Shown here in pieces: positions 13,801 through 25,569 of a DNA stretch of 64,000 nucleotides. Positions within the stretch are counted from its first letter, which is position 1. Every line of letters starts with the position of its first letter. Position numbers and translations under genes: made by a program. Under the pieces are notes generated by a model. The model ran no database searches, was not told the DNA's origin, and worked only from the letters and a program-made list of their open reading frames with translations. Source of the stretch: Breviolum minutum Mf 1.05b.01 (taxonomy: Eukaryota > Sar > Dinophyceae > Suessiales > Symbiodiniaceae); assembly GCA_000507305.1 (NCBI GenBank), contig DF240088.1, positions 67,400 to 131,399 on the forward strand, written 5' to 3'.

Positions 13801-14774
13801 AAATGTATGTGAAGGCTTCTATTTAATATCAAAAAGCCGGTAGTGAGGGCCGGATGTTGGCCTCCGAAATTAACTGAACCCGTAAACTTCGACTCTGGCT
13901 TGGATCGACTCTGGCTTGGATGCTCCCGTGCAAAAGTAGCTATCTTTCTTACACCCTTCTTTCTCTTGGGAGAAGTCTTATTCCAAAGGCAGTCCCTTGA
14001 TTTGTAAAGGTATCGACTGTCTTGATTCTTAAGGCTCTCGAGTCTTTGTTCTTCGTCGAAGAATCTTCTTGCTGAAGATGGTTCTCTCTCCGTTAAGCTC
14101 TTTCCAACAACGCACCTTATCAAGGGGCCTTTCTGTAAAATCATTTGATCTTCGTGGAAAAGCCTTCCTCCTCGATTGATTGTTTGGTCCTTCATGTACA
14201 TTCAACATATCGGAACCAGAACCTATAGAAATATATACCCTGGTCATGCCCGTGAGCATTCCATCACATCTACCATCGTCTCCCTTTTTGTCTTCATTTA
14301 CAGTAGCTTTCCTGCAAAAACTTACAGTGTTTCAAATCTCTGCAGAAAAGTGTCGATCAACAGGATCACAAAGTGCCAAGCTGCATCTTAATCCCCACGC
14401 CCTTTGTGTCCTGCCTAGCTTTCTCCACTGACCAAGCTTTGATGATCCAAACCATCGACAGCTCCCTCTGTCCCGTGGATTCGTCAGTGGCAGGACGCAT
14501 GAACCTTGAAGGTTGCAGAGCTGAGCTCAAAATGAAAAAATCGTTCACCCGGTTATCAGTTCTACAAATGCAGGCACAATGCTTTAGGCGAAGGGAACGT
14601 GTGACAAAATTGTCCCAGGATTCATTGATGTCACGTCACAATCTTGGTAGACAAACATCTCTTATCATATCATCATGTTACATGTTTCATTATGACTCAC
14701 ACTTTTGACAAGCACATTTGCTCTGAGAACCAAAACTGTCGTGTGTCATGAATTCATGGCAAAAACCCAAAATT

Positions 14775-15376
14775 CCTTTTCAACTGGACCTAGGTACTTG
14801 AAGAATCGGACCAGTTCTTCTGGCATCTTCAAATGTTCATCCGTGTCATCCTTAGAAGCACTCCCTCTCGCAGTTCTCCACTTTTCTTCCAGCACCTGGA
14901 GTTTGGTTCATCAGCTTTGGAGAATGGAGATAGTGATAAGATATCCAAAAGAATACACTGCCATACATGGTCTATTTGAAATGTCAGGTCGCTTCGGGAA
15001 TGTTCCATTGCTGAACTAGTTTTGGGGTTTTTCCGTTCCGCGACGCCAGAAAGAATGGCCTGCCCGTTTGGACGAATCCAAGACTTGGAAGTAGTCACAG
15101 GTGGCTTTGTTCAAACCGGCTTACTTCCAACCTTCAACCCCACCTGCACTGCTTCACGAATCAGAGCAATCTCCGTTTCTGGACGGAAGAGGCTTCGGAG
15201 CACCTCCGGAACATCCTGGAGCCAAGTGAAATAAGTGAAGAGTTGATTTAACTCTGCCACAATTCTGTCTTTGGTAACTTGGGGTGCATCCGTCAAGTTG
15301 GACTCCTCCTCTTCCTCATCCACCTCCACCTCCTCATCCTCATCCTGATCCTCATCCTCATCCTCATCGTCGTCGC

Positions 15377-15453
<77 letters not shown>

Positions 15454-15578
15454 NNNNNNNNNNNNNNNNNNNNNNNNNNNNNNNNNNNNNNNNNNNNNNN
15501 NNNNNNNNNNNNNNNNNNNNNNNNNNNNNNNNNNNNNNNNNNNNNNNNNNNNNNNNNNNNNNNNNNNNNNNNNNNNNN

Positions 15579-15655
<77 letters not shown>

Positions 15656-16135
15656 CATCCATCCTCTCATCCTCCTCATCATTATCATTGTCGTCATCGT
15701 CATCATCGTCATGCTTGACATCATCGTCATCCTCAACCACATTGTCATTACCGTTGGCTTCAGTGTTGCAATCGCCGTACTTGTCATTGTTGTTCTTGTT
15801 CTTCTTCTTCTTCTTCTTCTTCTTCTTCTTCTTCTTCTTCTTCTTCTTCTTCTTGTTGTTGTTGTTGTTGTTGTTGCTGTTGCTGTTGCTGTTGCTGTTG
15901 GTGGTGGTGGTCTTGTTCCCTGTTCCTTGTTCCTTTTTGTTCCGTGTTGATGGTCGTGACAGTGTTTTCTGTGTTTCACGTACTTCGTTTCATCATCCTC
16001 CTTGATGATTTGTGGCAGTGCGCGCCACGTGTTGGTGAGCACATCCAGTTGGGCAATCAGAAGCTCGTCCCGCAACTGCAAGTGGCTCCGACCTTCGTGA
16101 AGTTGAGCATATTGAAAAAATTCAAAGGCAAAAAC
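14775..16135 (-). CDS. Exons around an acidic poly-Asp tract
   Basis: The exon near 16010-16135 contains RDELLIAQLDVLTNTWRALP and ends near DDET at a GTACGTG donor. The exon ending near 15120 reads a long Asp run, then a Glu/Asp-rich linker, then VTKDRIVAELNQLFTYFTWL and VPEVLRSLFRPETEIALIRE in a single open frame, so the ATC array on the plus strand is read as Asp (GAT) on the minus strand. A third exon at about 14775-14915 contains HLKMPEELVRFFKYLGPVE. The frame through the Lys/Asn repeat upstream (15797-15909) is also open, and I cannot tell whether that part is exonic. The acidic region is interrupted by an assembly gap that preserves the reading frame. Confidence 0.6.
15378..15653. repeat. 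ATC trinucleotide array split by an N run
   Basis: ATC units fill 15378-15453 and 15579-15653 on either side of the N run. In the minus-strand exon they encode poly-Asp. The repeat register is the same on both sides of the gap. Confidence 0.9.
15454..15578. other. Assembly gap of 125 N
   Basis: A run of 125 N inside the ATC array. The flanking units are 126 bases apart from the last A to the first A, a multiple of three. Its true length is unknown. Confidence 0.95.
15797..15909. repeat. Compound TTC, TTG, CTGTTG and GTG repeat
   Basis: TTC units (about 15799-15853) pass into TTG units (about 15853-15877), then CTGTTG units (to about 15900), then a short GTG run. On the minus strand the frame in register with the poly-Asp exon reads Asn/Ser, Asn and then Lys. 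Confidence 0.85.
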
Positions 16136-16152
16136 CTGTTGCAAATTGTACA

Positions 16153-16190
16153 TTTATACATATATATATATATACATATATTTGCACAGC
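16153..16190. repeat. AT-dinucleotide tract
   Basis: A (TATA)n tract with internal ACATATA, in the intron just upstream of the exon at 16010-16135. Confidence 0.75.
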
Positions 16191-16464
16191 GGTTCTTGTA
16201 AAGATGTGCATCAGTATGTTTGTGTGTGTGTCATCTTCACCAAAAATTTGCGCAGAAAATGCTACTTTTGGCATTGCTGGAATCCAACCATAAAGCCCGG
16301 CTTTCAGTCCAGATTGTTGCAACCAGAATTTCCCTCCCTTTAACTTTATAGCCACCAAACCCTTGACTGATAAACTTGAGATGGTGGATACCAAAAAAAA
16401 AACTGACCTGAAAGCCTCATCATTTTTGCTACACTGCACCAGACTTTCAGATCTTAAGCTGCAA

Positions 16465-17705
16465 CCCTGCGACCTTCAAAGTAGTTCTGGAGCTCCTTGT
16501 CTGTTATTGGCTCGAAGCGCTTGTGAAGCTGTAAGGCCTTGCAAATGTCAGGACCGTTGGGGGTTGGGCTTTGCCTTGAGACGTTCATTTACAAGATGGA
16601 CGAAACATGCTCTCATTGACGTGTATCAACGAATATATCTTGGCTATGATGTGCTATTTGTTGTTCATGTTTCATTTGATTTGAATAAGTATGATATCTG
16701 AGTCTATATTTATTATATATCATCTATATCAGTATTCTGCACACGCATAGAGGCTACTTTTTTCATAAACTTAGATTTCCCAAAAGGTGTCGTTGCAGTC
16801 CTTGGGAACAAAGTAATCGTGGTGCAAGGCAAAGCCAGCCGTCATCAGTGCTTGCACCAAATCGCATTTGGCGCGGAAGAGGAAGGTGCGACTCATGACA
16901 GCATCTCTCATAGTGCAGAAATCCCGTCGCTCCACACTCCTGGAGTTGACTTGAGAAGTGCTTGTGAATGTTTGTTTGGGATCTTGATCCATTCGAACTG
17001 TCTTGGAAGCCTTCAGTTCATAGATTGGAGACAACCGAAATTGCGAAATTTGTTCAACTTCCGCCATCTCACTCCTGCATGTCCCTGCCTGAACTAACAA
17101 CCTCAAATCCCAGAAACGGCTTGAATTTGAAACAGTTACTCCACAATCCAAGCCACACCAAGCCACACCCTCGAAGCCAAAATGGCCTGCGTGCACCATC
17201 GCGGATTTCCTGCCAGGTAGGCAGCAAGTCTGCGATACTCTCCGTCTGCGCCACCTCAGAACACCCCCTCAACTAAGCACCTCGGAGCCCAAAAAAGAAA
17301 AAAAAACTATGCGAGAATCACATAAAGTATATATCAGCATCATAAAGTACAAATAGTTGCTGTCATGTTGCTGTCCAAAACCCGAGGTAAATCAAATATT
17401 TGTCTCACCACTGCTTGGAGAGAATTCACAAATCCATGTTTTCTTGCATGTTTCCCACGGGCGTTTTTCCAGTTCTTTGGAAGGGTTAAAAAGGCCCAAG
17501 GTACAGCTTTCTTCACGGTCTCGTTGCTCTCTTGGGCCTTCCACCGACTCTGCGAAGCAAAGGTTAAGGTCGTCCAACCCGTCAGCCGCGGACCGGGGTT
17601 CTCCGCCACGGATGCCAGGGTGTCACCGGCGTCGGTGGTATCGGTGGCATCGCGGCAAAGGAGCTTCCGCATCTCTGGGAAGTTGCTAATCTTCCTGGGA
17701 GAGTC
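16465..17705 (-). CDS. Exon cluster of unknown function
   Basis: Minus-strand exons with good coding character are at about 17430-17705 (ISNFPEMRKLLCRDATDTTD and TLPKNWKNARGKHARK), 17190-17275 (EVAQTESIADLLPTWQEIRD), 16771-17090 (a long open exon with SQFRLSPIYELKASKTVRMD, FLFRAKCDLVQALMTAG and LHHDYFVPKDCNDTFWE) and 16465-16560 (ALQLHKRFEPITDKELQNYF). They run in order into the acidic exon. No recognised domain. Confidence 0.55.
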
Positions 17706-18099
17706 ATTTGGTGAAGACATGCTTGTTAGTGAAATTGGGATCTTTGAAAGCCGTTGTTTATCCTGGAGTTCTATAAACTTGCATCATATTGGATGCCATC
17801 CACCTTTCGATTTGTTTTGTTCCTTTTCAACTACTACAAAAGAAATCTGTTTATGATAAACTCCCAAAAACTACAAAACTGCACTGCAGACTGCAGAGTT
17901 TGAGAAACTTCGGAGTTTGAAATTCCTTCAATACGTCAATACTCAACTTATCTAAATGTCTCTGAGTGTCCGCATTCTTCCATCTGGCTCGGTGACTTCA
18001 ATCAACAGCAGCTGATCTCCAATTTGTACTCCCGCACTTTGTGCTGGTGTCAATTCCTTGGTCGATGCTGTTGTTTCAGTTCAATTCTAATTTTAGGAT

Positions 18100-20740
18100 C
18101 TTTCCAGCAGTTCCACCGGATCAAATGTTGGAAGTGTTGGAAGGTGCGACCAGTACCTTGAGATCTTTCCACCATCAGATTCTAACTTCCCTGTGGCTAC
18201 AAAAACATAAATAATGTGCACGGAGATGCTGCATTTCCACCGACCGTTGGATTTCATAACACACTGCCACTTGGGTTGTCTTGTCAACCATGTTTGTTCT
18301 CTCAAGACTATGGTAGGTAACATGAAGCTTGAGCAACACACAAATGGAGTACGCCAGGCAACATCTTCATCATCCATGTTGAATCCTCCAACCACCAATG
18401 GCTTGTTGGCAGCCACTTCATCATCATCAAATCGAACATCGAGGGTTTCCTCTTCAAAGTTGTACTCAATACGAATGTCCTCTGGAGGTCATCAACAGTG
18501 ATATGCAGGTCAACCGGGCAGTCAAAACAAATATTTTAGGATGCTCTACCATCCAGTCAGTGAGCTCCAGGTTTCAGATGTTTAGTATTGTTTAGTAAAG
18601 ACTCTCCACCTTATTCCAACAATATGCACGTTTTATCAGATTCCGGGCTACATTCTACATTCCATCACGCGAATGTGGAAAAAAAGGAGACGAGTTCCGG
18701 GCAATCACCCAAACCCAAAGACAAGTCAATCACATGGAAAATGGCACCACCTGAAGAATAGGCTGCAGCAAATTCCTGAGCACCAGCTTTGACGCCCCAG
18801 TGTTGGAACAATAAAAAGCGGAAGAGATTTGGCAATGGGATTTTGCAAAGTTGTTTTGCTTGAGTCCAAGCAAAGCTTCGAGAAAATGCGAAGATGCAGT
18901 TCATGATCTGCTTGCAAGATTCCTGCACGGTTTTGTCCATGAGATTTGAAAGCAGTGGCCAGGAAAGCCTACCTGGCCTAAATCTGAGTTCTGACCTGTT
19001 AGAGCCCGTATGACTGGCGTCCTGTCACATCTTCCACACCAAGAGAACGAGCATTGCAAGCCACCACCGTCATGGTGCGATACTTCTCTGAAAAGGACTG
19101 ACGAAGTTGCACAGTTTCCTGATCAACAACGTCGGGGAGGAGGAGCTTTGCAAAATATCCCTCTTAGGTTTTGAAAGCGGGGTTGAGGCTTGACCTCCAT
19201 ACTTGATTGTTGTTCCTGGTACCTCGTAGTGCTGATACTCCCAGGATGGTACCCATGCTTGTCTATGTTCATGCTGCCTTACTGCCTATCCCTCTGCACT
19301 GTGGCGCGCCTTCCTGTGCACTACCAGGTACTACGAGTATGTTTCAGATCACAAGAGCACAAGAAATACTCCGAAACCAAACTACAACCTCCGGAAAGCC
19401 GACCAACCGAATATCTGCCTCTATGCAACACCTACTCCATGTTTGTGTGTGTGTGTGTGTGGGTGCTCAAGTATCTCTGCCAATATGGTTCTCCACTTGT
19501 ACCACACCAATGTTGGCAAAGCGACCATGGCCAAGGATGTGAAAGCATCTTCACCAACCAACACACTGCAACAAGAAGATAAGCATCCCAAGATAAGCAT
19601 CCCTCTTCCCTCTGGGGCGACCAATTCTCTTGCAATCTCTTACAGTAACGTCACAATTAAAGAGAATATGGGATGTCCTCGGCTTTATGTGTTCCCCCAA
19701 TCCTTGCACCCGGCGCTATTACACCAACCGAGGTTCTGAGAGTTTGCTGATGAGTCCTGCCGTCCACAAGTAGATGCCTGGATCATCCTTGCTGCCATAC
19801 TCGGCGCAGTCCAAGGTGAAGGTCAAACCACCCGACTCCGACTCGCCCGACAGGAAGACGGCTTTCACCAAGCGGCCCATGGACTGAAAGGTTGTCGTAG
19901 ATGGCTCAGCTGAATTGCGTGATTGCGTGATTGTTTCGGGGATCTCTTTTAGACTCTCGAATCTATTCCGAACTTGGCGGAGGTAAGATGTCAATGCCAC
20001 ATGAGTGATTCTATTATGACTATAAAAGTGAAGAATCACAATAGAAAAGGGGTGGGCAGCCCTTGCCTCGTCAGTACCATCCGTCTGATTGTTGAAACCT
20101 GAACAGGTTCAAGCAACAACAGAAGTGATGGCAATTCATGGGGTACTTTCCAGATCATCTTCTCCCACAACCTAGATTCTTTCCTCTGCCGTGGGAACTA
20201 GAGAGGCTTGGTAAGTTACTATCCTTATGAAAGTTATGAAAGTTTCAGCAAGTTTTCTGTGATTTCACTTTTCTTTCCCTTTCTCCAAGGCTTCCCGGCT
20301 TTCCGACATGGCCATGTGAGCATCCGTCCAACCAGCTGCATGCTGGAAGAGGACCTACACGTCCAGTATGTCAAACAAAATTTTGAACTTTCATCTGTGG
20401 AACATGGTCAAACCACGATTCAAGCGTCTGTTTCGCACAACCAGTCAATGTACCTTGCTGCCAGCCATCACGGGAGCGTGGGAGTCTCTCCTGACAAGAC
20501 CAGCTTGGAAAAGTATCAAGTCCGAATCACCGAGTTGAAAAAAAATATCGCCGTAAGAAAATTTGCTAGAGCCCGCCAGTTTGAAAAAGTGAAATGCCGA
20601 AGTGCTCCAATTTGCAAACCAATTCCCCAAATTCCCCAAGGTGCCTCACAAACTGCACGATGTACTCCCCCCGCGCAGCAGCTTCAGGACCCGGACGAAA
20701 GGACTTTCCCACAGCATTGCTCATGTCTGTCGGTTGGAGG
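18100..20740 (-). CDS. Exon cluster of unknown function
   Basis: Exons in transcription order: about 20575-20740 (RGEYIVQFVRHLGEFGELVC), 20280-20350 (WTDAHMAMSESREALEKG), 19735-19890 (VKAVFLSGESESGGLTFTLD and DPGIYLWTAGLISKLSEPRL), 19470-19580 (GEDAFTSLAMVALPTLVWYK), 18995-19150 (VVDQETVQLRQSFSEKYRTM), 18680-18930 (CKQIMNCIFAFSRSFAWTQA and GAIFHVIDLSLGLGDCPELV), 18350-18490 (IRIEYNFEEETLDVRFDDDE) and 18100-18190 (ISRYWSHLPTLPTFDPVELL). They read as one soluble protein of mixed structure. A plus-strand open frame at 20208-20753 overlaps the first two; I prefer the minus reading because it fits the strand of all neighbours. Confidence 0.5.
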
Positions 20741-21206
20741 TGGAGGATGCTAAGCAGAAGAGAATCCACACCACTTTCAAATTCTTGAGATGAGAAATGG
20801 AGAAATGCTTGTTCGGTGTTTTTTGTCCAAGTTTGCTTAGACACATGTTTGATGATTGTGATACCAACATATCACTATCATCTTCATCACTCTGTACACT
20901 CACTTGTGTCTCGGTTGAATCTCAAGCCTTTTTGAGCTGGTGATACCTTCGTAATGCTATTCATGTGAGACCTTGGTATGATAATTCGCTTTTACAGGTC
21001 AACCCATTCACCTCTAGGCCCTAGGCTAATACAGTACCTCCGGCAAACAACGAAAAACAAGCAAACTCTGAAAGTCTCGTCAAACCTCAAAATGGAACCC
21101 TGGAAAAAAGAGAATCCCGCTTTGGATTTGGGGTCCAACCCCGGTCTCCTGGCCCTGGTTGAGACTCCGTGGAGCTTTGTCTGCTCAAGCGAGATCCTTT
21201 ACCTTG

Positions 21207-23690
21207 GCCAAATGATCGAACCGTGATCCCCAGGATGCCAGTGGAACGAGAAAGATTGGGATCCTGGAGCATCTGCTACACTTTAAAATGTCACGAACCT
21301 CATGGTCACTTTTTGATAAATCTAAAGAACACAGTCTTACCATATCATACCAGTAAGTGCCAATTAATTACACCAAACAAAAGACAAACGAAACAGACCC
21401 AAAAGTACCCTGCACCAAACTTGCCAAAAAAAAATCATATCAACACCCTGAATCCCCAAATCGCATTGTAGGATTTTGTTGTACCCAAGTTGCCCTTCTC
21501 AAGGATCTCGTCCACATCTTGTCGCGTAGCGGACTTGCCATTGATGCTGTAGATCTTCCAGCCCGTAGTGTCCCAGTCCTTCCAAGGTTTGAGAGGGATC
21601 TTCAGGTACTTCTGATCAAAGTTGCTTGGAGTGTCCAGTAGGCTTCCCTATATTGTGGCCCTTGTGCCATGCAAACCTTCATCATGACAAGCTTGAGAAT
21701 GAAGTAACGTCACAGAAAAAGCTGACATATATCATTCCTTCCTGGAGAGGGAAAAAATCCACGGTGCTCCTTCAAACTCACGCTTCTCCTCCGTCCTTTG
21801 ACCCTGAGCAATTCTCCCACATTCAAGCCAGCTCCCATGTGAACTGAATCGAAGAATGCTTTGGCAGACCTAGCGAATTTGCCATTCAAAACGTTCAGTG
21901 ACATGGAAGCGTAAGGGTGATAAAGCACCCCATGTGCCAGGTGATTGAAGAGCCTGGATTGGGCCCTAAGGTAGTTTCAGAGATCAGGTGATCAAAAGGC
22001 TTGGTGATTAACTAGAACAACTCATTCGGAAGCTTGGGAATGCAATTGTTGGATTTGGGTCAAGTCAATTTCCAGTCTATATATATATATACATATGTAC
22101 ACCATATGTATGCGTATACATATATATAATATATATATATGTATATAGGTACACCCTTGTGTCCTGCGGCTGGAGCCTGCCTGTAGATTTCCTCGTGCAC
22201 CAAGAGGGCTGAAAACAAAGTCGCGGATTCATCCTCCCAGACGGACCTTGCAGCGTCTACAATAAGCTCAAACTGGGCAGACCAACTTGCTGCCCAACTG
22301 CCAGACCTTGAAATTACTTTCAATCGTTCATCAACCTGTGTCCAACTCCACATGAGTTAATTGCATTTAATTGTCATAAAGTATCGCCCAGGTGTACTGC
22401 CACTTCAATATCTTCGAGACTTTAAGAGTTTGTATTAAGAGGTTGTATATGTTGTAGTTTAGATTATCACATTATCGCTGAAATTTGGGATTTTGGGATT
22501 TTCATTTGAGAGGTTTTCCTGACAGTGGCTCCCATGTGTTTCTTGCCCAGGCTCTTGGCTTGAAGCTCATAGGTGTCAGGCTCGGTCTGCACCAAACCCA
22601 CCAAATGGCCACTGGTCAAGGCCCTCAACTGGAAAGTCTGCCCTGGAGCAACAACCCTCCCCAGAAGACCGCAGGAGACTGGAAGCAATTGGGTGAACTA
22701 ATTCAAAAGCTTTTCGGAGGAGAATGTCATGTGCCCCAAAGAACGCCAAAGGACAAGTTTGCCCCGATTACTTTTACCATGGCTGAAGACCTCAAAGCTA
22801 ATGTTGTTGGTCACGCTCCAACATCAAATCACGCGCAACATGTAGCAACCAACTTCGAGTTGAAAACCTGCACTCGTTGAAAGCTCTTGTTTCTTGGGCC
22901 TGAAATCAGTCGGTCCGACTCCTTTTGCTGCTCTGACTCAACACACTCGAGTAGAAACTTTTGCTTCGATTCCTCTGTGCTCATCTGACCCACAATCCTT
23001 AGAGGATCCCGCACAATCGTCAGCGCAAAACTTCTCAACCAAAAGTGTTTGCTCATCTTTTTGCACCTCACAAGTTGTCCCTGAAAGTTGATTTAGTTTT
23101 ATGTGCAGAAGAACAAGATGCATCTCAATTGAATTTTTTCTGCAGTACTCTTGGCACTAGATATCTGAAACAGGTTCCCCTCCACTTTCAGAACTGGTTA
23201 GTAACTGGTCGGCCCCTATCGCCAAGAAGCATATCTCGCTCGCAGGTCAGGGTACATCGCGTGGAGCGAATGGAGACCAAGGACCTGCCAGGGGATGCAC
23301 CTGCATGCATCCCTGGCAAGCCAAACATGATTTCAGATACACCCCTTTACTATACATAGAGAGCGGTTACATCGGCTGGAGGGGTACGATAGTTGTTGTT
23401 CTATACAAAACTATAAAGATTCACCATTCACACTTCATAATTTACAACCTTATAACATTTGCCCTCGGAGACCTTTCAAATCATGGTAGCTTTCCAGTCA
23501 CAAATTCGTGACTGACAGCCTGGAGGTCAAACTACTGCGGCTGTGGTTAAAACGCAGCGCTCGGGCAAAGTCAAAATTCTCCACAGCTTGAAGGGCCTGG
23601 TTGGTGGAGAATGCTGCGGCAACAACGATCGCATGGCAGAAACCGTTCCGTCTAACAGGGCGAAACTGATAGATGTCCAAATCTGTTCTC
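21207..23690 (-). CDS. Exon cluster with a PDZ-like segment
   Basis: Exons at about 23520-23690 (GFCHAIVVAAAFSTNQALQA), 23215-23310, 22835-23060 (ALTIVRDPLRIVGQMSTEES), 22525-22680 (GRVVAPGQTFQLRALTSGHL), 22155-22335 (begins VDERLKVISRSGSWAA after CACAG, ends at a GT donor), 21850-21925 (YASMSLNVLNGKFARSAKAF), 21490-21625 and 21207-21270 (LQDPNLSRSTGILGITVRSF, bounded by AG and GT). The 21490-21625 exon ends with WKIYSINGKSATRQDVDEIL, which has the look of the ING-containing core of a PDZ fold; this is a visual resemblance only. No overall family is assigned. Confidence 0.5.
22079..22147. repeat. AT-rich palindromic tract
   Basis: TATATA/CATATG units repeated over about 70 bases and able to self-pair, directly at the 3' side of the exon ending at 22155. 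Confidence 0.75.
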
Positions 23691-23784
23691 CTTATCACTG
23701 ATGAATTGGGCTCCTCAAGTGCTGAATCTCATGTGAATTCCTAGCCATGCAATCCCATTCTCACTCCAGGAACCTTACTTACCG

Positions 23785-25330
23785 TTGAGCCGCTGTTTGA
23801 ATCACAGCGTGAGAAAAGCACTTCCAACTTCCTATTGATCCTTCAACATTCAACAAAAGCAGCACGATCTGTTTCCACTTCTTGGTATGGTTTCCGACTG
23901 CAGCAGCATTTCCAGTGGTTGCTTTTTGTTGACATAAAGACCGCCGGTTAAACAGTACCCCACCGCTACCTGTTTGATGAAGAGGATGACCTTGGCTCTC
24001 AAAAAGTTCGAGTCCCAATGCGCCGAAGCTGGAAAACCTGGATTAGACTTTTGTGACACACAATCGGGATCAAAATGTGTCAGAATACCTATCACATCTC
24101 ACTTCTTCTTGCATCTGATTGTTCCTTGCCAAAAGCATTGCCATCTTAATCAGCTGTTACCTCCCCAACCTGAACCAACTCACCTGCTTCTCGAGCAATT
24201 GCATAACACTCGAAGCTGGTCACTTCAGGGTTCTTCTCCAAAATCTTTGTCACAATTTTCATTGCCTTCGGGTCTGCAGGATAATCCTGTCACGAACTTC
24301 AGGTAGACATGCTTCATCATGCTTCTGCGTTTATGTAAGAGTCTAAGATTGAATCAGCTACTAGGTGGCTCACAGAAAGACTTCATCTAGGGGACATACA
24401 TGTTCAACTGTTTAAATAATTTTGGATCCATTTAGCAAATGTCAGGTTTGGATAGTCGAATCCTCTACAAATGCCTTGATTAAGACACCGAAATGGCGAG
24501 TCAGTCCTCAAGAATCCGATTCTTCAAGGCATGTTGGACATGGTTGAACCCATCTTCACTCCAGATTTCTCCCGAAGTATCCATCAAGGTGCGAAGGCTC
24601 AAGAAGCTCCTGTGTCGGTTGTCTTTGACCATGGGAATTGACTTCATGGAATCTCTACAACAGAACCCACAGGAGCCAAGAGTCTGACACAGGTCTTGGG
24701 AATTGACTCGTGGAACCATACAACCCTCCAACACACTGGAAACACCAAATCAGGTCTTTAAACATAACATCTGGTTGTGCTTCTTAAGCCCAAGGGCCTA
24801 GGGAATCCTGGATTCTGCCATTCACCTAACAGTCTGACATTGAAGAAACATAGAACCATATAGAACCCAACAGTTCTAACATTAGATATTTCAAACATAC
24901 ATCCTGTATCTGTTCTCGTTCTCCAGTCCCTTAGAACCGGAAACCGTCGCAGCAACCCCTGACCTTATGATGATGCCCGAAACCAACATTCCCAGGCTGC
25001 TCAGGACGAAAGCTGCTACTATGAAGCCATCGTCTTCAAAGAGGTGCTTTGCCTGGAGGGCTGAGAGATGCCACCCAGTTTAGCCATAGCAGGAAAATCA
25101 CAGGCCACAACACTGAGGGTTCTACGGCTTTTCTGTAGCTTTCGCATTGAAACATGAACAGACTCAACTTTTGGAGTAGTAGATTATATATGTTGCTTTT
25201 CCTGCATTTCCTGTCCATCTTGCCACCCGCACACCCCATGCATTGCCTCTTCAAGGTCCCAATCTAAAAGCTCTGCAGCCACGGCCACCATGGTACCCAG
25301 CTCCAAATATCTGGCCCGGGGCACACCATT
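23785..25330 (-). CDS. Exons following the XKR-like region, one membrane segment
   Basis: Exons at about 25240-25330 (YLELGTMVAVAAELLDWDLE), 24960-25060 (DDGFIVAAFVLSSLGMLVSG, a clear transmembrane helix), 24500-24690 (CRDSMKSIPMVKDNRHRSFL and IWSEDGFNHVQHALKNRILE), 24190-24285 (AMKIVTKILEKNPEVTSFEC, ending at a GTGAGT donor) and 23785-23930 (WKQIVLLLLNVEGSIGSWKC, ending at GTAAGT). They may continue the XKR-like protein or belong to the next gene. The 24190 exon has a faint armadillo-like look that I cannot confirm. Confidence 0.45.
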
Positions 25331-25569
25331 GACTACACATCTCACACACCCGTACTGATAGTTGCTGGTACACGGTGGCTTTGATGGATACTACTGTGGT
25401 TAGTGTTTCTTCTTAGTGAAAGTCGAATGGAGAACTCGAGGCAGTCACCAGCTGCGTCTTTGAGAATGTCTCAACTCCAATCTTGAAGTGACAGCTGACA
25501 CAGGACCTTTTACAGTAACTTCCAAGCCACCCACATCATTGGCACCCCACATCCACAGCTACCACTTAC

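Noticed and set aside
15279-15950. Plus-strand poly-Ile/His/Leu open frames through the ATC and TTC arrays
   Set aside because: They are translations of microsatellites. The minus-strand Asp frame alone continues into real exon sequence.
20208-20753. 181-codon plus-strand open frame
   Set aside because: Overlaps minus-strand exons that fit their neighbours in order and strand. No recognisable protein or splice context on the plus strand.
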